A stretch of 64,000 nucleotides of DNA, from positions 124,001-188,000 of the forward strand of contig CAVXHQ010000007.1 in the NCBI GenBank assembly GCA_963761735.1. Reading direction: 5' to 3'. Made by a program: the position numbers and the translations under genes. Each line of letters starts with the position of its first letter. Position 1 is the first letter of the stretch. Below are positions 8,964-16,991 of the stretch, in pieces. Under the pieces are notes generated by a model, which saw nothing but the letters and a program-made list of their open reading frames with translations, was not told where the DNA came from and ran no database searches. The stretch comes from CAVXHQ01 sp963761735 (GTDB taxonomy: Bacteria; Pseudomonadota; Alphaproteobacteria; Rhodobacterales; Rhodobacteraceae).

Positions 8964-9274
8964 GCGAGACCTGGCACCGCGCCTGCGCCGCCGAGGACAT
9001 CGACGAAGAGGACGTGATCGAGGTCACGCTGGAGGGGCGCAAGATCGCCGTCTATCGCGACGAGGCGGGCGATTTCTTTGCCACCGAGGCGACGTGCACC
9101 CACGAACAGGTGGCGCTGTGCGGCGGCCTCGTCGTGGGCGACGTGATCGAATGCCCCAAGCACAACGGCCGTTTCAACTATAAAACCGGCGAGGCGCTGC
9201 GCGCGCCCGTCATCCACGACCTGCAAACCTTTCCCGCCAAACGCGAGGGTGACGATGTCTTCGTCGCCCTCTGA
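8960..9274 (+). CDS. MocE-like Rieske [2Fe-2S] ferredoxin
   Basis: A 104-residue soluble Rieske protein. The cluster ligands are C46-T-H48 and C65-P-K-H68, in the CTHEQ..CPKHNGRF form typical of MocE/NirD-like electron-transfer ferredoxins. Its start overlaps the permease stop (ATGA). Members of this family pass electrons to an oxygenase, so likely partners here are the sterol-desaturase-family protein 17 bp downstream and the MocD-like membrane oxygenase at 2194-3264. No ferredoxin reductase gene is visible in the window. Family assignment is secure; the partner is an inference. Confidence 0.88.
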   Translation: MSETWHRACAAEDIDEEDVIEVTLEGRKIAVYRDEAGDFFATEATCTHEQVALCGGLVVGDVIECPKHNGRFNYKTGEALRAPVIHDLQTFPAKREGDDVFVAL

Positions 9275-9291
9275 CAACCCGGAGGCCCGCC

Positions 9292-10316
9292 ATGGCCAAC
9301 CTTGACGAGACCCGCTTCGGCACCCGCGACGCCTTTGGCGCCTATCAGCCCGCCGAGCCGATCACCTACGCGCCGATCAACGACTGGCCGCCGCGCCCCC
9401 GCGTCATCCTGCGCTGGCTCGTCGGCTGGCCGGGGTTCATCTTTCCGTGGCATTTCCTCTATTCGGCAATCGCCGTGACGGTGTGGATGTTCCTGACGCC
9501 ATCGCTCGGGACGATGGCGACGTTCTCGCCGGGATGGATCCTAGGCGTCCTGGCGCGCAACTATCTGCTGGTCGGGGTCTACTACAGTCTCTGGCACGGG
9601 CGGCTGTACCTGCAAAAAGCGCAGGGAACGGCGACGAAATACAACGGAAATTCCCCGAAGGCGAGAACGACGGCTTTTTGTGGAACAACCAGCTGCTCGA
9701 CAACCTGACGTTTGCGCTCGCCTCGGGCGTGCCGATCATGACGGCCTTCGAGGTGACGGGCTATTGGCTCTATGCCAACGGCTATGCGCCGATGGTCGAT
9801 ATCACGACGACGGGCGGCATTCTCTGGGTGGGGTTCCTGCTGTTGACGCTGCCGCTGTGGACCGAGGTGCATTTCTATGTCGTGCACCGCCTGATCCACT
9901 GGGGCCCGCTGTACCGGACCGTTCACCACCTGCACCACCGCAACGTAAACCCTTCGCCGTGGTCCGGCATTTCGATGCACCCGGTGGAACATGTTCTGTA
10001 TTTTTCGGCCATCCTCGGCGCCTGCCTGATCCCGGCGCATCCCATCGTCATGCTGGGGATCATGATGCGCACCGGCCTTGGCCCCGGTCACGGCCACGCG
10101 GGCTTCGAGCAGGTGGTCCTGCCCGGCGGTGGCACCGCCACGGTGGGCGATTTCCCACACTACCTGCACCACAAGTATTTCGAGGTGAACTATGCCAACG
10201 ACCTGATCCCGCTCGATCACTGGTTCGGCAGCTTTCACGACGGCACGGAGGCGTCCGACGCCCGCCTGCGCGCCCGGATGAAACGCAAGGCCGCGCGCAC
10301 CAAAGGGGCGACGTGA
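9292..10316 (+). pseudogene. Sterol desaturase/fatty-acid hydroxylase family protein, frameshifted
   Basis: Two frames together make a normal ~340-residue membrane di-iron hydroxylase. The first (9292 to about 9650) runs to the KAQGTATKYNG segment. The second (about 9650-10316) resumes with FPEGENDGFLWNNQLLDN. Continuity is restored by adding one base in the GGAAATTCCCC stretch at 9646-9657, where a KYNG-K-FPEGEN reading is expected. Histidine motifs lie in the second part: HRLIH, HHLHH, HPVEH and YLHHKYFEVNY. The N-terminal half has two membrane segments. The stop overlaps the next start (TGATG). It may be a true inactivation or a homopolymer sequencing error. It is a paralogue of the truncated gene at 11156-11647. 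Confidence 0.8.
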
Positions 10317-11143
10317 TGCAGAAACTCGCGATCTATCAGTCGCTCTGGGCAATGGAGCGGCGCCAGCCGGACGGCATGGAATGGCCGCTGGAGGAAAAGC
10401 TGCGGCGGATCACCGACGGCGGCTATGACGGTGTGTCCGCGCAGTGGACCGACCGCGACCTTGTCCGCAGCGTCGCGGCCCATGCCGCGCAGACCGGCAC
10501 GGGCATCGAAGGCGTCTGCTTTCCCGCCACGATCGACGACCTCAAGCCCCTGCTCGACCTCGCGACCGAATTTCCGGTCGCGCATCTGAACGTGCAGCCC
10601 AACGTCATGCCCCGCACCGTCACCGAGGCTGTCGGCATCCTCGAAGGCTGGATGCGGCTCGCCGAGGAGGTACCGTTTCCGGTCCTGTTCGAGACGCACC
10701 GTGACCGGATGACGACGGACCTGCACTTCACCCTCGACCTGCTGGACGCGCTGCCCGATCTGCCGCTGCTGGCGGACCTGTCGCATTTCTTCGTGGGCCG
10801 CGAGTTTCCGGTGCCGGTACCGGACGCGCACCACGCCGAAATCCGCCGCATCGTCGGCAACGCCTGGGCGTTCCATGGCCGGGTGGCCAGCCGCGAACAG
10901 GTGCAGGTGGAGGTCTCGTTTCCGCAGCACCGCGACAACCTCGACCTGTTCCTCGGCTGGTGGCGTGCGGGGTTCGACAGCTGGCGGGGCCGCGCCGACC
11001 CCGACGCCACGCTGGTGTTCACCTGCGAACTGGGACCGCAGCCCTATGCGATCTCGGGTCCAGACGGCGCGGATCTCAGCGACAGGTGGGACGATGCGCA
11101 GATGCTGCGCCGCGAGGTGCGCGCGGTCTGGGCGGCGCCCTGA
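10316..11143 (+). CDS. TIM-barrel sugar isomerase/epimerase-like protein
   Basis: A 275-residue xylose-isomerase-like TIM-barrel protein. Visible family elements are the N-terminal strand with IYQSLWAM, the conserved glutamate region VLFETHRDRM, and the metal-site aspartate/histidine segment LADLSHFFVGRE, followed later by CELGPQPYAI. Its start overlaps the stop of the hydroxylase gene (TGATG), so it belongs to the same operon. Enzymes of this fold isomerise or epimerise sugars and polyol derivatives, or open related rings. Together with the importer it suggests catabolism of a modified sugar or polyol. The reaction is not determinable here. Confidence 0.8.
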   Translation: MQKLAIYQSLWAMERRQPDGMEWPLEEKLRRITDGGYDGVSAQWTDRDLVRSVAAHAAQTGTGIEGVCFPATIDDLKPLLDLATEFPVAHLNVQPNVMPRTVTEAVGILEGWMRLAEEVPFPVLFETHRDRMTTDLHFTLDLLDALPDLPLLADLSHFFVGREFPVPVPDAHHAEIRRIVGNAWAFHGRVASREQVQVEVSFPQHRDNLDLFLGWWRAGFDSWRGRADPDATLVFTCELGPQPYAISGPDGADLSDRWDDAQMLRREVRAVWAAP

Positions 11144-11155
11144 CGCGCCAGGCCG

Positions 11156-11647
11156 TTACCGGGCCTTCGCGCGTGCCCTCTTTACCTGATACCGCTCGTT
11201 CATCAGCCGCTCGCCCTCTTTCGTACCGTCGTGAAACGTGCCGGACAGCTTGTCCGGCGCGGCGAGCCCTTCGGAATAGTTCACCTCGAAATACTTGTGG
11301 TGCAGATAGTGGTTGCAGGCGAGGGTCGGGACCGCCGTCTCGTCGTCCAGCACCACCTTGTCGAAGCCGATATGCCCCACCACCGCGCCATAGCCCGCGA
11401 AATACAGGTGATATATCGCAAGGACCGGGTTCGACGACACGATGAAACGGATCAGGATGCCGCTGAAATACAGCAGATGCCCGACCGGGGGCATCGACAG
11501 GCTGGAAAACGGCGCCGGATTGACGCCGTTGTGATGCAGCTTGTGGATCCAGCGGCAGAACACGGGCACATGGATCAGGCGATGGACGAGGCAGAACGGC
11601 GCGTTCGTCACGCGCAACGGTTTGAAACCGACGCTGCCGCCCGGCAC
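11156..11647 (-). pseudogene. Sterol desaturase family protein, 5'-truncated remnant
   Basis: 163 codons from a GTG, covering only the C-terminal half of a membrane di-iron hydroxylase. The histidine motifs match those of the gene at 9292-10316 in order: HRLIH, HKLHH, HLLYF, then HYLHHKYFEVNY and GTFHDGT. Family members have another ~130 residues with membrane segments before this point. The bases upstream (11648-11730) stay open in frame but show no such sequence, and a stop occurs at 11732-11734. It is therefore a 5'-deleted paralogue, convergent with the isomerase gene 12 bp away. Confidence 0.75.
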
Positions 11648-11775
11648 GCCCGGACAGACGCCGGACCGCCCGCGCGGATCGCCGGTCGTGTCATCCCGTG
11701 CCCGCCCCCTTTCCCTGCGAGTGCAACGGTGCTAGCCCCCCGGACAACCGCAATCTTCAATCCGTGAGGCCCCAA

Positions 11776-12198
11776 ATGGCAGTTCAACGCACCTTCTCCA
11801 TCATCAAACCCGACGCCACGAAACGCAATCTGACCGGCAAGATCGCCGCCAAGTTCGAGGATGCGGGCCTGCGTATCGTCGCCTCCAAGCGCATCCAGCT
11901 GACGCTCGCACAGGCGCAGGCATTCTACGGCGTCCACAAGGACCGGCCCTTCTTCGGCGAGCTGACCGAATACATGGTCTCCGAGCCGATCGTGGTGCAG
12001 GTCCTCGAAGGCGAGGACGCGATCAGCAAAAACCGCGAAGTCATGGGGGCCACCAACCCCGCCGATGCCGCCGACGGCACGATCCGCAAGGAATTCGCGC
12101 TGTCGATCGGTGAAAACTCGGTCCACGGCTCGGATGCGCCCGAAACCGCCGCCGAAGAGATCGCGTTCTTCTTCTCGGGTCTCGAACTGGTCGGCTAG
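11776..12198 (+). CDS. ndk: Nucleoside diphosphate kinase
   Basis: A 140-residue enzyme that transfers phosphate from ATP to other nucleoside diphosphates. The catalytic histidine lies in the ENSVHGSD motif near residue 117, and the N-terminus MAVQRTFSIIKPDATKRN is the canonical start. Length is exactly that of bacterial Ndk. The gene stands alone, with its own terminator just downstream, and marks the end of the accessory island and the return to core genes. Confidence 0.98.
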   Translation: MAVQRTFSIIKPDATKRNLTGKIAAKFEDAGLRIVASKRIQLTLAQAQAFYGVHKDRPFFGELTEYMVSEPIVVQVLEGEDAISKNREVMGATNPADAADGTIRKEFALSIGENSVHGSDAPETAAEEIAFFFSGLELVG

Positions 12199-12223
12199 AC
12201 CGCCCCGGACCGTCGACATGAGC

Positions 12224-12260
12224 GGCCAGCCGCGCAACATCTGCGCGGCTGGCCATTTTT
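12224..12260 (+). terminator. Strong intrinsic terminator after ndk
   Basis: A perfect 13-bp stem (12224-12236 with 12242-12254, starting GGCCAGCC) closes a 5-base loop and is followed by ATTTTT. It insulates ndk from the dctB gene that starts 25 bases further on. Confidence 0.9.
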
Positions 12261-12284
12261 CATAGCGGCTTCTACTCTTTGCGC

Positions 12285-14267
12285 ATGGTCAGACCGCGCA
12301 TGTCCTCATCGTTTGACCGCCCGGTACGTCGCCTCGCGCGGCTGGCGGTTTTCCTGGCCATCGTGGGCCTCGTGAGCACCGCGATCTGGCGGCAATCCTA
12401 CGGTGAGGCTCTGGCGCAACTCGACCGGACGGGGCGCGCGGGTCTGGCGCTGGCGGCGGACCGTCTGGCGGGCGAGCTGGAGCGGTTTCGCGCCAATGCC
12501 GTGCTGACCGCCCAACGCCCCGAGATTGCCGCGACCCTGGACGGACGGCTGGACCGGGCCGGCGCCAGGGCGCTGCTGGTGCAGATCGCCGATGTCAGCG
12601 GCTCGCTCGATATCGTCATCGCCGACGCGACCGGCGCGGTTCTGGCCGCCGCCCGTCCGGGCGGCACGTCGGCCTTGTCGGGCACACCGCATTTCGACCG
12701 GGCGCTGGACGGGGCGCTGGGGCTGCACAACATGTCGAGCGTGCCGTACGGGCGGCGGGTATTTGCCTTTGCGGCGCCGGTGTTCGCGCCGGACGGCCCG
12801 GTCATCGGCGCGGTGGTTGTCGTGGCCGACGTCGAGGCGGTCGAGGCCGAATGGCGCGGCGGGCCGGTGCCGGTATTCTTCACCGACACCTCGGGGGCGG
12901 TTTTCGTGACCAACCGGTCCGAATTGCTGATGCGAAACCGGTTCCTTGCCGCCGCCGGCGCCGCGCCCCCGCCCGGCGCCGCGCCCCCGCCCGGCACCAC
13001 GACGCCACGCGGGTCCGCCTTTCCGGTGTTCGAGCGCGAGGAAGGCTGGTTTGCCGCCCATGACCTGTGGCGCATCGACGGCGGTCGCTATCTGCCCGCG
13101 CGCGCGCTGCATCTGGTGCGCGAGGTGCCGGTTCTCGGCCTCACCGGCGAAACCCTGATCGACGTGGCCCCCGCGCGCGCCATCGCCACGGCACAGGCCG
13201 CCGCCGTGGCGGGCATCATGCTGGCCCTTGGCACGATGTTGTTCTGGGCGCTCGAGCGGCGGCGGGTTCTGTTGCGCGTCGCCGCCGACCTCGAAGCCCG
13301 GGTAGAGCGGCGCACCGCCGCCCTCAGGGCCGTGAACGCCGATCTGACCCGCGAGGTTGCCGAACGGCGCGGCGCCGAGGTGCGGCTGGCCGCGGCGCAG
13401 GCCGATCTGGTGCAGGCGGACAAGCTGTCTGCCCTCGGCCAGATGTCGGCGGGTATCAGCCACGAGCTGAACCAGCCGCTGATGGCGATCCGCTCGTTCG
13501 CGGAAAACGCCGAGGCCTATCTCGCCGCGGGCCGTCCCGAACCGGCGGGCGCGAACCTGTTGCGCATCTCCGAGCTTGCCCGCCGGATGGGGCGGATCAT
13601 CGGCAACCTGCGCGCCTTTGCGCGGCAGGAAACGACCCGGATGGGCGACGTCGATCTGTGCGCCGCCGTCGATGCCGCCGTCGAGATGTCGCAGACACGG
13701 ATGGCGGCACGAGGCGTCACGCTGCGCTGGCACCGGCCCGCAGGTCCGGTGATCGTGCGCGGCGGCGATGTGCGGCTGCAACAGGTCGTGCTGAACCTGC
13801 TATCGAACGCCGCCGATGCGATGGAGGGACAGCCGCGGCGCGACATCGCGCTGCGGATCGACCGTCAGGACGGGCGCGTGATCCTCGAGGTACGCGACAC
13901 CGGGCCGGGGATCGCCGAGCCGGAAAAGATCTTTAATCCCTTTTACACCACCAAGCAGGTCGGTTCTGCCAACGCGGTCGTTGAAACGACCGGGATTGGC
14001 ACCGGCGGTGCCGGAGTTGGCGGGACCGGGATCCGGGCAGAGGGGATCGGCGGCGGCGGGATCGGCGGCGATGGCACGGCACGGCACCGAACCGGTGCGG
14101 CCGACAACGGCGAGGATGGCATGGGGCTGGGCCTGTCGATCTCTTACGGACTGGTGCAGAGTTTCGGCGGGCGGATACGGGGGCGCAATCACCCCGATGG
14201 CGGCGCGGTTTTCGCGGTGGAACTCGAACCCGGCGCTGCCGGGATTCGGCGTGCGGCGGCGGAATGA
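12285..14267 (+). CDS. dctB: C4-dicarboxylate sensor histidine kinase DctB-like
   Basis: A 660-residue sensor kinase. Membrane segment 1 is at ~18-36, a periplasmic sensory domain spans ~40-300, membrane segment 2 is at ~304-324, then a coiled coil, HisKA with His393 in GISHELNQP, and HATPase with N-box NLLSNAADAME, G1 DTGPGI and G2 GMGLGLS. Two oddities are seen. There is a Pro/Ala hexapeptide repeat in the periplasmic domain (12957-13010). There is also a ~50-residue Gly-rich insertion in the ATP lid between FNPFYTTK and the G2 box, where relatives have only a few residues. Start choice is uncertain (TTG 12279, ATG 12285 or ATG 12300; no clear ribosome site). It overlaps dctD by 4 bp. Confidence 0.85.
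   Translation: MVRPRMSSSFDRPVRRLARLAVFLAIVGLVSTAIWRQSYGEALAQLDRTGRAGLALAADRLAGELERFRANAVLTAQRPEIAATLDGRLDRAGARALLVQIADVSGSLDIVIADATGAVLAAARPGGTSALSGTPHFDRALDGALGLHNMSSVPYGRRVFAFAAPVFAPDGPVIGAVVVVADVEAVEAEWRGGPVPVFFTDTSGAVFVTNRSELLMRNRFLAAAGAAPPPGAAPPPGTTTPRGSAFPVFEREEGWFAAHDLWRIDGGRYLPARALHLVREVPVLGLTGETLIDVAPARAIATAQAAAVAGIMLALGTMLFWALERRRVLLRVAADLEARVERRTAALRAVNADLTREVAERRGAEVRLAAAQADLVQADKLSALGQMSAGISHELNQPLMAIRSFAENAEAYLAAGRPEPAGANLLRISELARRMGRIIGNLRAFARQETTRMGDVDLCAAVDAAVEMSQTRMAARGVTLRWHRPAGPVIVRGGDVRLQQVVLNLLSNAADAMEGQPRRDIALRIDRQDGRVILEVRDTGPGIAEPEKIFNPFYTTKQVGSANAVVETTGIGTGGAGVGGTGIRAEGIGGGGIGGDGTARHRTGAADNGEDGMGLGLSISYGLVQSFGGRIRGRNHPDGGAVFAVELEPGAAGIRRAAAE
12957..13010 (+). repeat. 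18-bp in-frame repeats in dctB periplasmic domain
   Basis: Two identical 18-bp units (12957-12974, 12975-12992) and a diverged third encode GAAPPP GAAPPP GTTTPR. The unit keeps frame and inserts a flexible Pro-rich loop. Confidence 0.85.
13992..14087 (+). repeat. 15-bp in-frame Gly-rich repeats in dctB ATP lid
   Basis: Degenerate pentapeptide units read GVGGT, GIRAE, GIGGG, GIGGD, GTARH (14013-14087), preceded by GIGTGGA. They expand the ATP-lid loop of the kinase domain without breaking frame. Confidence 0.75.
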
Positions 14268-15595
14268 CCAACCCGATATCAGATCCGGTCTCTGGCCCGC
14301 TCCCTGGCCCGATCTCTGGCCCGATCTCTGGCCCGGAAACCGCAGCGGGGCCCCGGCGCGTCCTGCTCGTCGATGACGACCGCGAGGTACGCGAGGCCCT
14401 GGCCCAGACCCTCGAGCTGGCGGGGTTCGAACCGCAGATCGCGGCGTCCTTCGTCGAGGCGCGCGATCACATCGAACCCGCCTTTGACGGCGTGATCGTA
14501 TCCGATATCCGGATGCCGGGGCGCGACGGATTTCATCTGCTCGACCATGTGCGCCGCGTCGACCCGGACCTGCCGGTGATCCTGCTGACCGGTCACGGCG
14601 ATGTGGCGATGGCGGTGCGCGGGATCGCGGCGGGGGCCACCGCGTTTTTGGAAAAACCCTGCGCGCCCGGCGCGTTTGTCGCCGAGGTGCGCGCGGCCCT
14701 TGCCGCCCGCGCCGCGACGCTGGCCACGCGGGCGGCGAAACGAAACGCACAGGCGGGGGACGCGGCGGCGCGGATGCTGTTCGGCACCTCGGAACCGGCG
14801 CAGGGTCTGCGCGACCGGGTGCGGACAGTGGCGCGCGCGCGCGGCGAGGTTCTGATCGCGGGCGAAACCGGAGGCGGCACCCCCAAGGTCGCCGAAGTCG
14901 TGCACCTGCTGTCGCCCGCCGCGGCACGGCCCTTTGTCAAATGCTCCGGCGCGGCACTCACCCCCGAGGCGCTGGCCGCGGCCCTGTCTCAGGCCCGCGA
15001 CGGCACGCTGTACATCGACGAGATCGGCACCGCGCCGGGGGCCACGCAATTCGCGCTGCTCGACCTGCTCGATCAGGGGCAAAGCGCGCGGGTTCTGGCC
15101 GGCACCACCCGCGATCTCGACGCCGAGGTGGCGGCGGGCCGGTTCAGTGCCGATCTGTACTGGCGCCTGAATGTGATGTCGGTCCGCATCCCCGCGCTGC
15201 ACGAGAGGGTGGGCGATATTCCGGTGCTGTTTCGCCACTACGTCGCGCTTGCCTGCGAACAGGCGAACCTTGCCGTCCCCGACATTCCACCCGAAACCGA
15301 GGCGGCGCTGATGGCGCGGGACTGGCCCGGCAACGCGCGCGCCCTGATGAGTGCGGCGATGCGGTTTGTCCTCGGGGTGGATGACGACGGCACCGCGGAT
15401 ACCGGTGCCGCGCCCGGTCTTGCGGCACGAATGGCCGAGGTCGAGCGGCGGTTTTTGATCGAGGCGCTGCGCCGGACCGGCGGTCAGGCCAGCGATGCCG
15501 CGCGTGATCTGCAACTGCCGCGCAAGACGTTTTACGACAAGCTGACCCGTCACAATCTGCGGGCCGAGGATTTTCGCAAGGACGGCGCCGGTTGA
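14264..15595 (+). CDS. dctD: DctD-like response regulator with degenerate AAA+ domain
   Basis: 443 residues: a low-complexity N-terminus (~1-27), a receiver domain with phospho-acceptor Asp81 (VSDIRMP), a sigma-54-activator-type AAA+ domain, and a Fis-type HTH (ASDAARDLQLPRKTFYDKL). The AAA+ part is unusual. Walker A reads GETGGGTPK (200-208) instead of GETGTGKE, so the lysine is displaced. The GAFTGA loop that contacts sigma-54 is absent, because CSGAALTPEALAAAL runs straight to the Walker B region GTLYIDEIG. Rhodobacter NtrC is a known GAFTGA-less protein working with sigma-70, and a similar mode is plausible here. It overlaps dctB (ATGA) and precedes the dctPQM transporter. Confidence 0.85.
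   Translation: MTNPISDPVSGPLPGPISGPISGPETAAGPRRVLLVDDDREVREALAQTLELAGFEPQIAASFVEARDHIEPAFDGVIVSDIRMPGRDGFHLLDHVRRVDPDLPVILLTGHGDVAMAVRGIAAGATAFLEKPCAPGAFVAEVRAALAARAATLATRAAKRNAQAGDAAARMLFGTSEPAQGLRDRVRTVARARGEVLIAGETGGGTPKVAEVVHLLSPAAARPFVKCSGAALTPEALAAALSQARDGTLYIDEIGTAPGATQFALLDLLDQGQSARVLAGTTRDLDAEVAAGRFSADLYWRLNVMSVRIPALHERVGDIPVLFRHYVALACEQANLAVPDIPPETEAALMARDWPGNARALMSAAMRFVLGVDDDGTADTGAAPGLAARMAEVERRFLIEALRRTGGQASDAARDLQLPRKTFYDKLTRHNLRAEDFRKDGAG
14289..14336 (+). repeat. 12-bp in-frame repeats at the dctD N-terminus
   Basis: Four 12-bp units (14289, 14301, 14313, 14325) of the form TCTCTGGCCCGA encode the SGPLPGPISGPISGP tail ahead of the receiver domain. Confidence 0.85.
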
Positions 15596-15865
15596 GGGCG
15601 CCCGGTGACGGCACTGTTTGAACGCGGTGTGCGGTTTTACGCACAGATGCCGCGCTGGCGGCGCGAAGTTCCGCACAGGCGGACGCGAACGATCTGCCGG
15701 TTTGTGGCGCGTTCTTCGCTAACGGCATATTTCAAATAAATAATTTCTCTTTTACCCTTTGCGGCATCAATCCGCTTGCAACATCGCGCGCCGCACCGTC
15801 AACTCTGCGCCATGCCCCGCGCCCGATGCGGGATGCGAAACGAAAAGTCTCAGGGAGGAGACCTC

Positions 15866-16885
15866 ATGAAATTTTCAACCTTTGCCGCAGCCGCTGCAGC
15901 CGCCACCATCGCCGCATCCGCGGCCCCCGATGCAGCCTACGCCGACCCGATGGGCTGCGACGACGGCGAAATCGTCGTCAAGTTCAGCCATGTCACCAAC
16001 ACCGACCGCCACCCCAAGGGCATTGCCGCCCAGCTCCTGATGGAGCGGGTGAACGCCGAGATGGAGGGGACGATGTGCATGGAGGTGTTCCCGAACTCCA
16101 CCCTGTACACCGACGAGCAGGTCATCGAGGCGCTGTTGCGCGGCGACGTGCAGCTTGCCGCGCCGTCATTCTCGCTCTTCGAGAGCATCACCCGCGCCTA
16201 TCGCCTGTTCGACCTGCCGTTCCTGTTCGACGACATCGAGGCCGTCGACCGGTTCCAGCAGTCCGAAGAAGGTCAGATGATGCTCGACGCGATGCAGCGT
16301 CGCGGTGTGCAGGGCCTGGCCTACTGGCACAACGGGATGAAGCAGATGTCGGCCAACGTGCCGCTGGTTGCGCCGGGCGATGCCGATGGCCTGAAATTCC
16401 GCGTGCAGCCCAGCGACGTGCTGGTGGCGCAGATGGAGGCGATGGGCGCCTCGCCGCAGCCGATGGCATTCTCCGAGGTCTACGGCGCGCTGCAGACCGG
16501 CGTCGTCGACGGACAGGAAAACACCTGGTCCAACATCTACGGCCAGAAATTCTTCGAAGTGCAGGACGGGATCACCGAAACCAATCACGGCATCATCGAC
16601 TATCTCGTGGTGTCGTCCTCCGACTTTCTCGACAGCCTCGAGCCGGAGGTGCGCGAGCAGTTCCTGACGATCCTCGACGAGGTCACCGCCGAGCGGAACG
16701 CCGCGGTGGGCGAGGTCGATATGGCCGCGCGTCAGGCGATCCTCGACGAGGGCGGCGAAATCCGCGAACTGACCGCAGAGCAGCGTCAGGCCTGGGTCGA
16801 GGTGATGATGCCCGTCTGGGCAGAGTTCGAGGAAGAAGTGGGCGCCGATATGATCGCCGCCGCGCAATCCGCCAACGACGGCTGA
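15866..16885 (+). CDS. dctP: TRAP transporter substrate-binding protein DctP
   Basis: A 339-residue periplasmic C4-dicarboxylate-binding protein. An AGGGAGGAG ribosome site precedes the ATG at 15866. A signal peptide spans ~1-30. The mature protein carries the DctP signature segments: FSHVTNTDRHPKG, the arginine-containing GLKFRVQPSDV (carboxylate-binding region), and GVVDGQENTWSNIY. The 270-bp upstream region is partly AT-rich (TATTTCAAATAAATAATTT near 15727-15748) and probably holds the promoter controlled by the adjacent DctB/DctD pair. Dicarboxylates (succinate, malate, fumarate) are the expected ligands. Confidence 0.93.
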   Translation: MKFSTFAAAAAAATIAASAAPDAAYADPMGCDDGEIVVKFSHVTNTDRHPKGIAAQLLMERVNAEMEGTMCMEVFPNSTLYTDEQVIEALLRGDVQLAAPSFSLFESITRAYRLFDLPFLFDDIEAVDRFQQSEEGQMMLDAMQRRGVQGLAYWHNGMKQMSANVPLVAPGDADGLKFRVQPSDVLVAQMEAMGASPQPMAFSEVYGALQTGVVDGQENTWSNIYGQKFFEVQDGITETNHGIIDYLVVSSSDFLDSLEPEVREQFLTILDEVTAERNAAVGEVDMAARQAILDEGGEIRELTAEQRQAWVEVMMPVWAEFEEEVGADMIAAAQSANDG

Positions 16886-16991
16886 TCGCCACGCGTGAAA
16901 CGGCCCGGGCGGGAAGATACCCCTGCCCGGGCCAGCCGCGTCCCGTCACGGGGCGACCGAGGCACGGCGCAGGCCGAACGGGGGAAACGCG

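Noticed and set aside
15705..15719. A possible sigma-54 promoter (TGG..GC with 10-base spacing) upstream of dctP
   Set aside because: It matches only the GG-N10-GC skeleton, which is common by chance at this GC content, and the adjacent DctD lacks the GAFTGA loop needed to work with sigma-54.
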